Shown here in pieces: positions 36,079-44,199 of a stretch of DNA of 64,000 bases (position 1 is the stretch's first letter; the number at the start of each line of letters is the position of its first letter). The notes under the pieces were generated by a model that was not told where the DNA came from, searched no databases, and saw only the letters and a list, made by a program, of their open reading frames with translations. Position numbers and translations under genes: made by a program. Source of the DNA: Velthaea sp965214335 (lineage in GTDB: Bacteria > Vulcanimicrobiota > Vulcanimicrobiia > Vulcanimicrobiales > Vulcanimicrobiaceae); contig CBDCBO010000005.1 in NCBI GenBank assembly GCA_965214335.1, forward strand, positions 372,001 through 436,000, read 5' to 3'.

Positions 36079-36117
36079 ACGAGAGCGCGGGGGTGAGATT
36101 CCCCCGCGCTACTCACC

Positions 36118-36721
36118 CCAAACTGCGAGGCCCAAATCGCGGTGAATGGTATTCGCTGCTTGTCATGCTCGATGTCTTTAGCCGCATGGTCATCGGTTGG
36201 ACTTTGGTGCGGCGAGCCGATGCAACGATCGCAGCGGAATTCATCGCGGAAACGATTGCCGGACATGGCATTACTCCGGGCACTCTGACCGTGCATGCCG
36301 ATCGCGGCACCGAGATGACCGCGCAACTCGTCGGAACCCTCTTGGATCGACTCGCGATGCGACGATCGCATAGTCGCCCGCACGTGAGCGACGATAACCC
36401 GTACTCTGAAGCGCATTTCAAGACCATGAAGTATGCGGCCGAGTTCCCCGATCGATTCGGCTGCTTCGAGCACGCCCTGACTCACACGCGCACCTTCATG
36501 GCCTATTACAACACCGACATCGACATTCTGGAATCGCGATGTTGACGCCGGCGGAAGTTCATGCTGGGACCGGCACCGACCGACTTGCTCAACGACACGC
36601 CATTATGTGCGCCGCCTTCGCGTCTCACCTAGAGCGATTCGTCAATGGTCAGCCAAAACGCCAATCGCTGCCCGAGGCGGTCTGGATCAATCCGCCGTCG
36701 CACAACCTATGCGCGGCATAG
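36118..36721 (+). pseudogene. IS3-like transposase, 3' portion after the intron
   Basis: It continues the catalytic domain after the intron: KLRGPNRGEWYSLLVMLDVF, then VHADRGTEMTAQ (second Asp) and PYSEAHFKTMKYAAEFP (catalytic Glu). Near 36520 one base is missing: the frame runs into ILESRC-stop, while the true sequence resumes as MLTPAEVHAGTGTDRLAQRH and ends AVWINPPSHNLCAA. It is the second half of the gene that starts left of the intron. Confidence 0.75.
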
Positions 36722-36809
36722 CGTAACTGTATCTACTCGATGATCTCAAATAGCTTGACAGATTCCGCTAGCGCCCCGGTCCGTTTGCGGGTGGCCTATT
36801 TCGCGAAGC

Positions 36810-36844
36810 TTGACATACGCAATCACACAATGTATATACAATGT
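36810..36844 (+). promoter_or_regulatory. mazEF promoter and likely operator, leaderless layout
   Basis: TTGACA (36810-36815) and TATATA (36833-36838) are 17 bp apart, with six bases from the -10 box to the antitoxin ATG. The palindrome TGTATATACA (36831-36840) covers the -10 box and is a natural site for autorepression by the AbrB-fold antitoxin. Confidence 0.65.
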
Positions 36845-37174
36845 ATGAACGATCAGAGCCATAACGCTTTGGCGAAAATCAGCGAACTCGAAAACGCTAA
36901 GGCGCCGAGACCGGGAGTCGATTTTAGTGCACTCATTGTACAGGACACGCGCGTCTTTAAAGCTGGGAATTCGTTGGCTATTCGTATCCCTAGCGCGATG
37001 GCGAAGCGAATTGAACTCGAAGACGGCGCAGCGGTCGAAATCGCCGTCGACGATGGCCTAATGTATATTAGAAAAGCTCCATCACGCGCACTCGCCGAAC
37101 TGATCGAAAAAATCACTCCGGAAAATGCCCACTATCCGATCTTCGACGACATCATCGGCGCAGAGCATTGGTAG
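36845..37174 (+). CDS. mazE: MazE-like antitoxin (AbrB/SpoVT fold)
   Basis: 109 residues from ATG 36845. After a short N-terminal tail comes the swapped-hairpin DNA-binding domain: VFKAGNSLAIRIPSAMAKRI, ELEDGAAVEIAVDDGLMYIRK. The acidic C-terminal tail (EKITPENAHYPIFDDIIG) is the type that inserts into MazF. An earlier in-frame ATG at 36830 lies inside the -10 box, so I reject it. The stop overlaps the toxin start. It represses the shared promoter and neutralises the toxin. Confidence 0.88.
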   Translation: MNDQSHNALAKISELENAKAPRPGVDFSALIVQDTRVFKAGNSLAIRIPSAMAKRIELEDGAAVEIAVDDGLMYIRKAPSRALAELIEKITPENAHYPIFDDIIGAEHW

Positions 37175-37512
37175 AGGCGTACATACCGGAAGTCGGACAC
37201 ATCGTTTGGCTGTCGCTCGATCCGCAGAGCGGTCGCGAACAAGCGGGACGTCGCCCCTTTCTCATTCTATCTCCCCGTGGGTACAATGCCAAAACGTCTC
37301 TTGCCGTAGGCGTGCCGATCACGTCGCAGGCAAGAGGATATCCGTTCGAGGTACCGGTTAAAGCCGGCGGCGCTATCACCGGCGTTGCTCTCGCCGATCA
37401 GGTCAAGAGTCTCGATTGGCGGGTCCGCTTAGCGGATTATGTCGCATCCGCTTCACCGGGTATGATTCGCTCCGTCCGTCGTCTTCTGAGCACGCTACTC
37501 GCGCTAACGTAG
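37168..37512 (+). CDS. mazF: MazF-like endoribonuclease toxin
   Basis: 114 residues from a TTG start within the end of mazE. The PemK/MazF fold shows VGHIVWLSLDPQSGREQAGR followed by RPFLILSPRGYN. Then come AVGVPITSQARGYPFEV and GVALADQVKSLDWRVR. The active-site arginine and threonine/serine positions of the family (GREQAGRRP and PITS) are present. MazF toxins cut mRNA at short motifs. The pair lies directly after the mobile-element nest. Confidence 0.9.
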   Translation: MVEAYIPEVGHIVWLSLDPQSGREQAGRRPFLILSPRGYNAKTSLAVGVPITSQARGYPFEVPVKAGGAITGVALADQVKSLDWRVRLADYVASASPGMIRSVRRLLSTLLALT

Positions 37513-37569
37513 TCCTTACCAGCTAACGAGGCGACAACGCATCGCCTAGGCCTTACGGTGCCTCCTCCA

Positions 37570-38496
37570 TCAATCCTTGGGCGCCGTAGCGCGGTCGGCC
37601 AGCCAGTTCAACGCAAGCACCGCCGCATCGTTGTAGACCGGGACGATGGCGTCGGCGAGTGCGACCTCGTCGCGCCAGAACGGAAACTTGCCCGCGCGTT
37701 TGAGAACTGCCGGCTCACCCGTCGACGTCGCCTCGATCCGCGTGTTGGAGGCCCTCGGCTCGGCCGTGGCATCGCCCCAGAACGCCGCAGGTGAAACGAC
37801 TGCCGGCGCCGTCCGCGTTCGCGTTTTCCGTACGCGCTTGACGCTCGGCGGCTCCGCGACGCTCGGCCGTTCGGCAACGCGCGCACCCTCGTTGACCGTT
37901 TGCAAATCGAACAGATCGCGCACATCCTCGCGCTCTCGTCCGCGCAGGACGAACAGCAAGAACGGATCGCGATCGAATTCCTCACCCATGAGGTAGAACA
38001 CCGCCGCAACGTGCTTGCACGGGTTCGACCAGTCCGGGCAGGAGCACGTCGTCGTCATTTCCTTCGCGCTAAGCGGAAACAGCGACGTTCCGGCGGCGGC
38101 GAAGGCGCGCTCGATGTCCTCGGGCATATCGCCCGCGAGCAGCGCCGCGCACAGCCGCACGTCGTCCGCGATCGCAGAGCCAACAGCCGCCCATTCCGTA
38201 GCGTCGAGTTGCCGCAAGCGAATGGTCACGTCGTACGGTTTCGGACGTGACCCCTGCACCTGCGCACGCACGCCGCCGGGTTCGATCGCGATCTGCGTGA
38301 TCTGACCTTGCCGCGCGTACGAGCGCCCGCGCGTCAATCGCGTGCCGAGTTGAAAGGCTTCGAGCACCGCAATCCAGCGCTTTGCCCACCAGCCCGAAGC
38401 GAATGTGCCGCGCTTCGACTGCGCGCGAATGCCGTCGGCCGGCCGGATCGGCGCCGTGCGCGGCGGCCAATCACCGTCCCATCGATTCCGGCTCAC
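37570..38496 (-). CDS. SWIM zinc-finger protein, helicase partner
   Basis: A 308-residue protein with the SWIM zinc motif CSCPDWSNPCKHVAAV (about residues 150-165; CxC...CxH). The N-terminal stretch (RGTFASGWWAKRWIAVLEAF) is typical of SWIM proteins paired with SNF2 helicases. The C-terminal half is variable and basic. It starts 13 bp after the SNF2 helicase stop, so the two form an operon. They probably act together on DNA repair or transcription recycling. Confidence 0.88.
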   Translation of the reverse strand: MSRNRWDGDWPPRTAPIRPADGIRAQSKRGTFASGWWAKRWIAVLEAFQLGTRLTRGRSYARQGQITQIAIEPGGVRAQVQGSRPKPYDVTIRLRQLDATEWAAVGSAIADDVRLCAALLAGDMPEDIERAFAAAGTSLFPLSAKEMTTTCSCPDWSNPCKHVAAVFYLMGEEFDRDPFLLFVLRGREREDVRDLFDLQTVNEGARVAERPSVAEPPSVKRVRKTRTRTAPAVVSPAAFWGDATAEPRASNTRIEATSTGEPAVLKRAGKFPFWRDEVALADAIVPVYNDAAVLALNWLADRATAPKD

Positions 38497-38509
38497 AAGA
38501 AAACGCCGC

Positions 38510-41500
38510 TCATTCCGCCACGGCTTCGGGTGCGAGCGCCACGAGGTCGCGCAACTGAGCGCGGGAGAGTTCGGTCAGCCACCCTTCGCCGGTGCCGACG
38601 ACTTGCTCGGAAACCGCGGCTTTGCGTTCGATGAGCAGCGCGATTTTCTCCTCGAGCGTTCCGCCGCACACGAACTTATGGACTTGCACCGCCTTCGTCT
38701 GTCCGATTCGAAAGGCGCGGTCGGTCGCCTGATTTTCGACTGCCGGATTCCACCAGCGGTCGAAGTGGAAGACGTGATTTGCGCGCGTAAGATTCAGGCC
38801 GCTTCCGCCGGCTTTCAGCGAGAGCACGAACGCATCCGCGCCGCTGCGCGCTTGAAAGCGCTCGACCATGATGTCGCGCGCGTTCTTCGCGACGCCGCCA
38901 TGCAAGAACGCAACGTCGCGGCCGAAGCGCGTCTCGATGCGGCGCCGAATGAGCTGCCCCATCTCAGCAAATTGGCTGAAGATCAATGCCGCCTCGCCGG
39001 CCTCGAACACTTCCTCGAGCATCTCTTCGAGCCGGGCCAACTTTCCCGAGCGGCCGGCGAGCGCGGAGTTGTCGCCGGCGAACTGAGCGGGATGATTGCA
39101 GATCTGCTTGAGCTTCGAGAGCGCGCCGAGAATTCTGCCGCGCCGCTCGATGCTTTCGTCCTGCGCGAGCGTGGCGTCGAAGTCGCGCAGCACCGCGGCG
39201 TAGAGCGTCGCCTGTTCGCGCGTCAGCGTACAGGTGACCGTGTACTCTTGCTTCGCCGGCAAATCGGCGATGATCGTCGCATCGGACTTATGCCGCCGCA
39301 GAATGAACGGACCGGTTACGCTCCGCAGACGTTCGGCGGCACGCGCATCGCCCTCCACTTGAATCGGGATGAAGTAGCTGCGCCGGAACGCCGTCTGCGT
39401 GTCGAGCATGCCCGGATTGAGAAACTCCATGAGCGACCACAGATCGCCGACGTGATTCTCAACCGGTGTCCCGGTGAGCGCGATGCGATACCCCGCCTCG
39501 ATCGAGCGCGCCGCGCGCGCCTGCGCGCTGTCTGCATTCTTGATGTTCTGCGCTTCGTCGAGAACGACACCGCGCCAGGCGACCTGCTCGAACAACTCAC
39601 GGTCGCGATGCAGCAACGCGTACCCGGTCACGACGATCGCCTGAGCCTCCGCGAACGTGGCGAAGGCCGCACCGCGCCGCCGATCGCTGCCATGGTGGAC
39701 GTGCACCGGCAAACTCGGCGTGAAACGCGCGGCTTCGCGCTGCCAGTTGCCGATGACCGACGTCGGGCAGACGAGCAGCACCGGCGCACGCGGCTCGTCT
39801 TCCCAATCACGCGCGATCAACGCCAGCGTTTGCACGGTTTTGCCCAGTCCCATGTCGTCGGCGAGGCAGGCACCGAACCCCGAGCGGGTCAGGAAGTGCA
39901 GCCACGAGTAACCGCGCGTTTGATACGGCCGGAGCACCGCCTCGAGCGTCGCCGGCGGTTCGAGGGGTTCCAGGCGAGCAGCGCCCTGTAACCGTGCGAG
40001 CTGCTCGGCAAATGCGCCGTCTGCGACGAGCGCCGTTCCGTTGGGAATCCCCGCGACGGACGCACCAACGGCCAACCGCACCGCGTCGCGAACGCTCATC
40101 GTCCGTGGGCCGGAGCGTTTGACGCGCGCGAGCGCCGCCTGCAGTTCGGCCTGGTCGACATGCACCCACTGCCCGCGGATCTTCACTAGCGGCGTCTTCA
40201 GGCGGGCGAGCCGCTCGAGTTCGCGCACGCTCAGCGCCGTATCACCCAGCGCGATCGTCCAGTCGATTTCGAGCAGCGCTCCGGCGTGCAGCGCATTGCC
40301 GCCGGCGAACTTCGGGCGCTTGACGACGGCGCGCAAACCCACGCGGGTTTTGGCGTCCATCCCGAGCCACCACGACGGCAGAATGAGGCCGATATCGGCC
40401 GCGGCACACGCCGGTGCATCCGTTTGCAAGAACGCAAACGCCCCGGCGGTATCGAGCGCGAAGCCCGTCGGTGTATTTCGGGCAACCGCGAGCGAGGCGT
40501 CGATGTCCTTGGCAAACGGCGCCGCGCGACCCAACGCTGTTAGGTATTCGCGACGCAACGCAGTCGAACGCGTCGCATCGCCGCCGTCGATCAGCAGGCT
40601 CGGATCGGCCCGGCTCTGCAGCAGGTAGGCCACGTTCCAGATGTCGCCGCGCGCGGGCTCGGCATCGAGCGGCGGCTCCTCGACACGTAGACACAACCGG
40701 TAGGCCGCCGCACGCTCCTCAACAACGGGCCGGCGCCACGCCTCGATGGTATTGGTAAGTTCGGCGCACTCCGCGGGCGTCGCACGGAACGTGGGCTCGG
40801 GACCGGTAAGCGCCGCGACCCAACGCGCGTGGACCGACGCGTTCGCTCCGCTGCGCGGAGTTTGCGGCGGCGACGCGATCCGCATGGCGGCGTCGACGAA
40901 GTACGTTAACACGGCGTCGAACGTCGCGCGTGCATCGAACGGCGGCGCCGCGGTCGTTTGTGTCGCAGTGACGGCGCCGATGATCGGTGGAAACGTCGCC
41001 GCAATCCTTTCGTACGCGGCGCGCTCGGCCGCACCCGCAACCGGTTGCCAACGTGCGCGCGGTTTGTTGTCGCCATCGACAACAAGTCCCGGTAAGACGT
41101 GTTTTCCCGCAACGAGCTCAAAGGCGAAACGCAGCGTTCGGCCCAGCGCCGCGACCTCGGGCGCAATTCGAATCCCGTCGGCAAGTACCGTTCGATCGAG
41201 CACCTCGCCAAACACCGTTACGGCCTGCGCCGGCGTGAGGACAGCGATCGCGATCGTTCGCGGTAGCAGGTAGACGTGCCGGGTATCAGCCGGCGGCGAG
41301 CTTCCGCCAGCAGCCGGCCCGATGACCGTGCCGTCGAAGGTGGGCAACCATACTATTGCATTCGTTCGTGCAAGCGGTGCTCCGAAGCCATCGAGCGGAA
41401 GCGTCGCTAACAGATCGCCGAGATCCGGTGCGTTCAGACCGTACGCTTCGCCGGTACCGGGTAACGTCGGTTCGAGCGAAGCTGCCCACACCGCCGGCGC

Positions 41501-41536
41501 GGCGTTCACGATGGCCGCGTGAAGCGTGACCGACAT
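38510..41536 (-). CDS. SNF2-family DNA-dependent ATPase/helicase
   Basis: A 1008-residue protein. About 500 residues of SNF2-associated N-terminal domain precede the motor. Walker A is CLADDMGLGKTVQTLALIAR, the DEAQ box is VVLDEAQNIKN, and motif III is ALTGTPVENHVGDLW. The C-terminal lobe has LIFSQFAEMGQLIRR, FVLSLKAGGSGLNL and FHFDRWWNPAVENQATDRAF. It is followed by a SWIM gene. A long open frame on the opposite strand (38405-39991) is a shadow of this gene. Confidence 0.94.
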   Translation of the reverse strand: MSVTLHAAIVNAAPAVWAASLEPTLPGTGEAYGLNAPDLGDLLATLPLDGFGAPLARTNAIVWLPTFDGTVIGPAAGGSSPPADTRHVYLLPRTIAIAVLTPAQAVTVFGEVLDRTVLADGIRIAPEVAALGRTLRFAFELVAGKHVLPGLVVDGDNKPRARWQPVAGAAERAAYERIAATFPPIIGAVTATQTTAAPPFDARATFDAVLTYFVDAAMRIASPPQTPRSGANASVHARWVAALTGPEPTFRATPAECAELTNTIEAWRRPVVEERAAAYRLCLRVEEPPLDAEPARGDIWNVAYLLQSRADPSLLIDGGDATRSTALRREYLTALGRAAPFAKDIDASLAVARNTPTGFALDTAGAFAFLQTDAPACAAADIGLILPSWWLGMDAKTRVGLRAVVKRPKFAGGNALHAGALLEIDWTIALGDTALSVRELERLARLKTPLVKIRGQWVHVDQAELQAALARVKRSGPRTMSVRDAVRLAVGASVAGIPNGTALVADGAFAEQLARLQGAARLEPLEPPATLEAVLRPYQTRGYSWLHFLTRSGFGACLADDMGLGKTVQTLALIARDWEDEPRAPVLLVCPTSVIGNWQREAARFTPSLPVHVHHGSDRRRGAAFATFAEAQAIVVTGYALLHRDRELFEQVAWRGVVLDEAQNIKNADSAQARAARSIEAGYRIALTGTPVENHVGDLWSLMEFLNPGMLDTQTAFRRSYFIPIQVEGDARAAERLRSVTGPFILRRHKSDATIIADLPAKQEYTVTCTLTREQATLYAAVLRDFDATLAQDESIERRGRILGALSKLKQICNHPAQFAGDNSALAGRSGKLARLEEMLEEVFEAGEAALIFSQFAEMGQLIRRRIETRFGRDVAFLHGGVAKNARDIMVERFQARSGADAFVLSLKAGGSGLNLTRANHVFHFDRWWNPAVENQATDRAFRIGQTKAVQVHKFVCGGTLEEKIALLIERKAAVSEQVVGTGEGWLTELSRAQLRDLVALAPEAVAE

Positions 41537-41637
41537 ATTGATCGGCTTCGGTGGACGGACCCATGCGGTCCTGGGCTGTGTTCCTTTGCTAACGGCTTCG
41601 CCGCTTGTACCTTGCCAGCGGCCCGGAACGTATCTTT

Positions 41638-41960
41638 ATTGGCCTCGGACAAGAGCCAGTCGCTTGCGACGAGGATGGTCCGATGCCCGGTTATCGGACG
41701 CGATCGTCGTCGACGTACCGCACCGGCCGCGACCCAACGATCGCGTGTTGGTGATCAACACGTGAATGAGCGTGATGGAAAAAGACGGTTCGCCCCACCT
41801 CTTATACGAGCTGGAGGCGATCAACGGCCGGTCCTGGCCGGCGACGGAGCATTTAGCATTCAAGCACGGTTCGACCGTGCGCTACCGCGTTGTGAACGGC
41901 GCACTCGAACCCCATGCGATGCATTTACACGGCCTTCGGATTTTAGAGCTTTGTCTTGAG
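41638..41960 (+). pseudogene. Multicopper oxidase fragment
   Basis: A readable stretch has VVDVPHRPRPNDRVLVINT-stop, then MSVMEKDGSPHLLYELEAIN, the segment GRSWPATEHLAFKHGSTVRY and ALEPHAMHLHGL. The stop TGA at 41762-41764 stands where the related copy (24650-25604) has Trp (INTWIGVM). Only a central piece of the enzyme is left. Confidence 0.7.
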
Positions 41961-41994
41961 CGGGGCTATAAAGGCCGCAACATATCGGCGCGTC

Positions 41995-42260
41995 ATGCTG
42001 CCGCATCACTGCAGCCATTCACGCGACATTCGCTTCGCGACGGAGAACCGGCTCAAGACGGGCGACGTGCGGGCCGTCGTCGCCACGGCGTCGCTCAAAC
42101 TCGGCATCGACATCGGCTCCGTCGACCTCGTCGTCCAACTCGATCGCCATGTTCGATCGGTGTCGCCTTGCAGCGGGTCGGACGTCGGTTAAATCGACGC
42201 CGAGCCCGAAGGCGACTCTTCGCCACGACGCGCGACGAGCTCGCTGGAAGTCCGGCTTCG
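41995..42260 (+). pseudogene. Lhr-like helicase fragment
   Basis: The peptide IRFATENRLKTGDVRAVVAT, continued by ASLKLGIDIGSVDLVVQLD, is the C-terminal RecA-lobe motif of Lhr-type DEAD helicases. A frameshift then leads to IGVALQRVGRR and RRLFATTRDELAG in another frame, again as in Lhr. Only about 85 codons remain, joined to the oxidase fragment: debris of past rearrangement. Confidence 0.6.
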
Positions 42261-42281
42261 AATCGAAGGTCGGACCCGGCA

Positions 42282-42316
42282 TTGACATGGTTACAAGAAC
42301 TACAATACTCTGTAGT
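42282..42316 (+). promoter_or_regulatory. phd-vapC promoter and operator, leaderless layout
   Basis: TTGACA (42282-42287) and a weak -10 TACTCT (42306-42311) are 18 bp apart. The ATG follows after six bases. An inverted repeat, ACTACA (42299-42304) and TGTAGT (42311-42316), flanks the -10 region and could be the antitoxin operator. Confidence 0.5.
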
Positions 42317-42317
42317 C

Positions 42318-42632
42318 ATGAAGACTACCGGACGGAAGCCGCTACGACGGCGCTTTGTGGGAGTTCGCGATGCGAAAGCGCAGCTGAGCCGCTTGCTGCA
42401 AGATGTGCAAGACGGTGAGGAGTGGACAATTACCGAGCGCGGAAAGCCGGTCGCGCGTCTCGTGCCGATCGCTCGCGGCACGATGTCATTCGCTCAGCGT
42501 CTTGCGCGGCTAGAAGAAAACGGAACAATTGAACCGGCGCACGCGGACGTCTTACCGCTGCCGCCGCCCCTTCCATTGCAATCCGGGCTTGCACAAAAAA
42601 TGCTGGAACGCGATCGCGATTCGCTTGCGTGA
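42318..42632 (+). CDS. Phd/YefM-type antitoxin
   Basis: 104 residues from ATG 42318. The Phd/YefM fold is clear: VGVRDAKAQLSRLLQDVQDG, then EEWTITERGKPVARLVPI. The C-terminal half is Pro-rich and should bind the toxin. The stop overlaps the toxin start (GTGA). A longer reading frame upstream belongs to the oxidase fragment and is not part of this gene. Confidence 0.88.
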   Translation: MKTTGRKPLRRRFVGVRDAKAQLSRLLQDVQDGEEWTITERGKPVARLVPIARGTMSFAQRLARLEENGTIEPAHADVLPLPPPLPLQSGLAQKMLERDRDSLA

Positions 42633-43066
42633 GGCGGACCGTCGATCGGGCAACGTATTGGGATACGTCGGCCGTTCTGTCTGCGCTCTTTTCGGACGCG
42701 CACAGCGCGCGAGCTTCAGCGCACGCGCGCAGCGACGGATATCACTTCGTCACGTCCCTTGGCTGGGCAGAAGCGCACGCCGTCATGAGCCGCATCGAGC
42801 GGGAGGGCGCCCTTTCCCGGACGCTCGTTGATTCGGCGCGAGCAACGCTCCAAACGGGTCCGTGGCGTCGCATCAACGTTGGGCCGAGCTGGAGTTCGCT
42901 TACGTCGCTAGCGCGTAAGTGGCCGCTTCGAGGCGCCGATCTTTGGCATCTCGCGACCGCCAAAGAGCTACAAACCGATATTACGGAGTTGGACTTTCTC
43001 TCGTTCGATCAACGGCTAAACGCAGCAGCGACGGGCGAAGGGCTTATTCACCAGGCGCGATTGTGA
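42629..43066 (+). CDS. VapC-like PIN-domain toxin
   Basis: 145 residues from GTG 42629. The PIN-domain acidic residues are all present: Asp in TYWDTSAVLSAL, Glu in WAEAHAVMSRIE, Asp in LRGADLWHLATA and Asp in DFLSFDQRLNAAA. It is probably an RNA-cleaving toxin held in check by the Phd-type protein. The pairing of a Phd-type antitoxin with a PIN toxin is common. Confidence 0.88.
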   Translation: MRRTVDRATYWDTSAVLSALFSDAHSARASAHARSDGYHFVTSLGWAEAHAVMSRIEREGALSRTLVDSARATLQTGPWRRINVGPSWSSLTSLARKWPLRGADLWHLATAKELQTDITELDFLSFDQRLNAAATGEGLIHQARL

Positions 43067-43708
43067 CGGAGCATCCGCATGCGTTCCGAACCGAATGAGA
43101 AGTCCATCGCGTTACTTCGCGGCGAAAGCCGCCGCCGCTGCTCCCGGTCGGCGTTGTGCCAGCAACGTCACCAACAACGCAGTCGAGCGCGACAGGCCGG
43201 CATGACAATGTACGACGAGTGGATCCTCACCGCTCGCTTCTCGGCCGAATTCGAGCAGCGCAGCGACATGCTTGCGTTCCGGCTTAACGAACCCATCGCG
43301 GGCGCCTACGACGTCGTCGAAGCGCAGTGTTAGGCGCCCTATATGCCGATTTGCGTGAAGATCGACTCGGCGCGACTGTCCCGCTCGAACAAGAGCGCAT
43401 CGCGTTCAGCCACCTCGAACGCGCGCTGGCTGAGCTTTAGGGCAGCGGTAACGAAGTCGCCGAGGCACTGCCGGCCGCCAAGGCAAGCGATTAGCGCGTC
43501 GGTCGCGATTATCTCGATCCTAATTATGTTAATAAGCAGAAACCGGTTGAGATCAGAGATTCTCTAAGCGGCGCCCTATGTCTGCTTATCGACACAAACA
43601 TCATGCTGCACATCAAAGTAGCGCGAAGTTGTCGGACGCGCGACGTGGCCGCACTGCCGGCGGCAATGGAATATGCGATCGCAGATGACTATGTCGCGCG
43701 GCTTAGGC
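43067..43708. other. No intact gene; coding remnants
   Basis: Peptide-like pieces are visible on the plus strand but each is cut by stops or frame changes: WILTARFSAEFEQRSDM with DMLAFRLNEPIAGAYDVVEAQ (about 43207-43333), YADLREDRLGATVPLEQERI (about 43343-43440) and a PIN-like opening CLLIDTNIMLHIK at about 43577. I cannot assign the first two. The last may be the start of another VapC-type toxin. Treat all as remnants. Confidence 0.4.
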
Positions 43709-43737
43709 AAAAAAGAAGCCGCGTGACCACGGCTTCT
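43709..43737 (-). terminator. Rho-independent terminator, minus strand
   Basis: On the minus strand AGAAGCCG pairs with CGGCTTCT around an 8-base loop, followed by a run of T (plus-strand A at 43709-43714). It starts three bases after the stop of the small minus-strand frame at 43740. Confidence 0.8.
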
Positions 43738-43739
43738 CT

Positions 43740-44009
43740 CTAATGTATATCGTGGCGCGCGCTTACGGAAGACGTCCGTCGGCGTTGAGGCACCTCTGGT
43801 GCACTACTGTTGCGCGCTTCCTTCTCGGTGGTTGGGTGGACCTTGCGGTTCCAAGCCGCCCTCCTTTGCAAAAAGCCGTTGTACCTGTCTGAACTGTACG
43901 CTTCTTGTCGGTACAAGTAAAGGTCCACGAACGAAAAATCGACATCTATGCAAAAACGAACTTGGCTCAAAAGTGAAGCCATAAGCGAGTCACACGGTGA
44001 TTCCAACAT
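43740..44009 (-). CDS. Hypothetical protein, 89 aa, with own terminator
   Basis: A small minus-strand frame ends three bases before a strong terminator, the main reason to take it seriously. Starts are ATG 44009 or an in-frame ATG nine codons later. Upstream, TTGAAC and TAAAAA 17 bp apart could be a promoter. The N-terminal third is hydrophobic/aromatic (VRFCIDVDFSFVDLYLYRQE) and the C-terminal half is basic and polar. I do not recognise it. The stretch is less G+C-rich than its neighbours, so it may be foreign or the end of a lost gene. Confidence 0.4.
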   Translation of the reverse strand: MLESPCDSLMASLLSQVRFCIDVDFSFVDLYLYRQEAYSSDRYNGFLQRRAAWNRKVHPTTEKEARNSSAPEVPQRRRTSSVSARHDIH

Positions 44010-44199
44010 CCGTCTCTCGCGGCAGGCTCAGTTATCGTCCTTTTTTAATTCTTCGGCGTGCCAAGTTCAAACAGAGTAAAACGTTACTGTCTGATTGCGT
44101 CGAATCGAATCGCCCGAAGTGAAAGCAGAAGTAACAATAACGACGCGAGCCACATCACGTTATCCGCTGCTGCAGCAACAAAGCTGCCGAACTCTACGT

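Larger units (their letters stand above)
30552..36117 (+). mobile_element. Group II intron, disrupted by an IS3-family element
   Basis: The 5' end GTGTGC at 30552 follows the transposase codons for WSWDI, and transposase homology resumes at KLRGP (about 36118). Near the 3' end is a textbook domain V (36044-36078) and a domain VI hairpin (about 36083-36108). The intron-encoded reverse transcriptase is at 34802-36040. The ribozyme's upstream domains are split by the element at 30813-34498, so splicing is unlikely now. The exact 3' boundary is uncertain by about five bases (36112-36117); ending at 36117 restores the conserved D-I-T-K-L of the host transposase. Confidence 0.82.
29689..36760 (+). 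mobile_element. Decayed IS3-like element holding nested insertions
   Basis: Imperfect ends TGTCAACATGAATTGAGA at 29689 and TGTCAAGCTATTTGAGA on the other strand at 36760 enclose a broken IS3-like transposase. Its catalytic gene is split at a WSWDI/KLRGP junction by a group II intron (about 30552-36117). Without the inserts the element would be about 1.5 kb. No convincing target duplication is visible. The 293 bp between the DUF2791 operon and this element contain nothing I can assign. Confidence 0.65.

Noticed and set aside
38405..39991. 528-codon plus-strand frame
   Set aside because: It is antisense to the SNF2 helicase gene, whose motifs are unmistakable. It is an effect of codon bias in G+C-rich DNA.
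43577..43743. Second PIN-domain toxin
   Set aside because: Only the opening CLLIDTNIMLHIK resembles a PIN domain. The other acidic residues are missing and the frame is too short.
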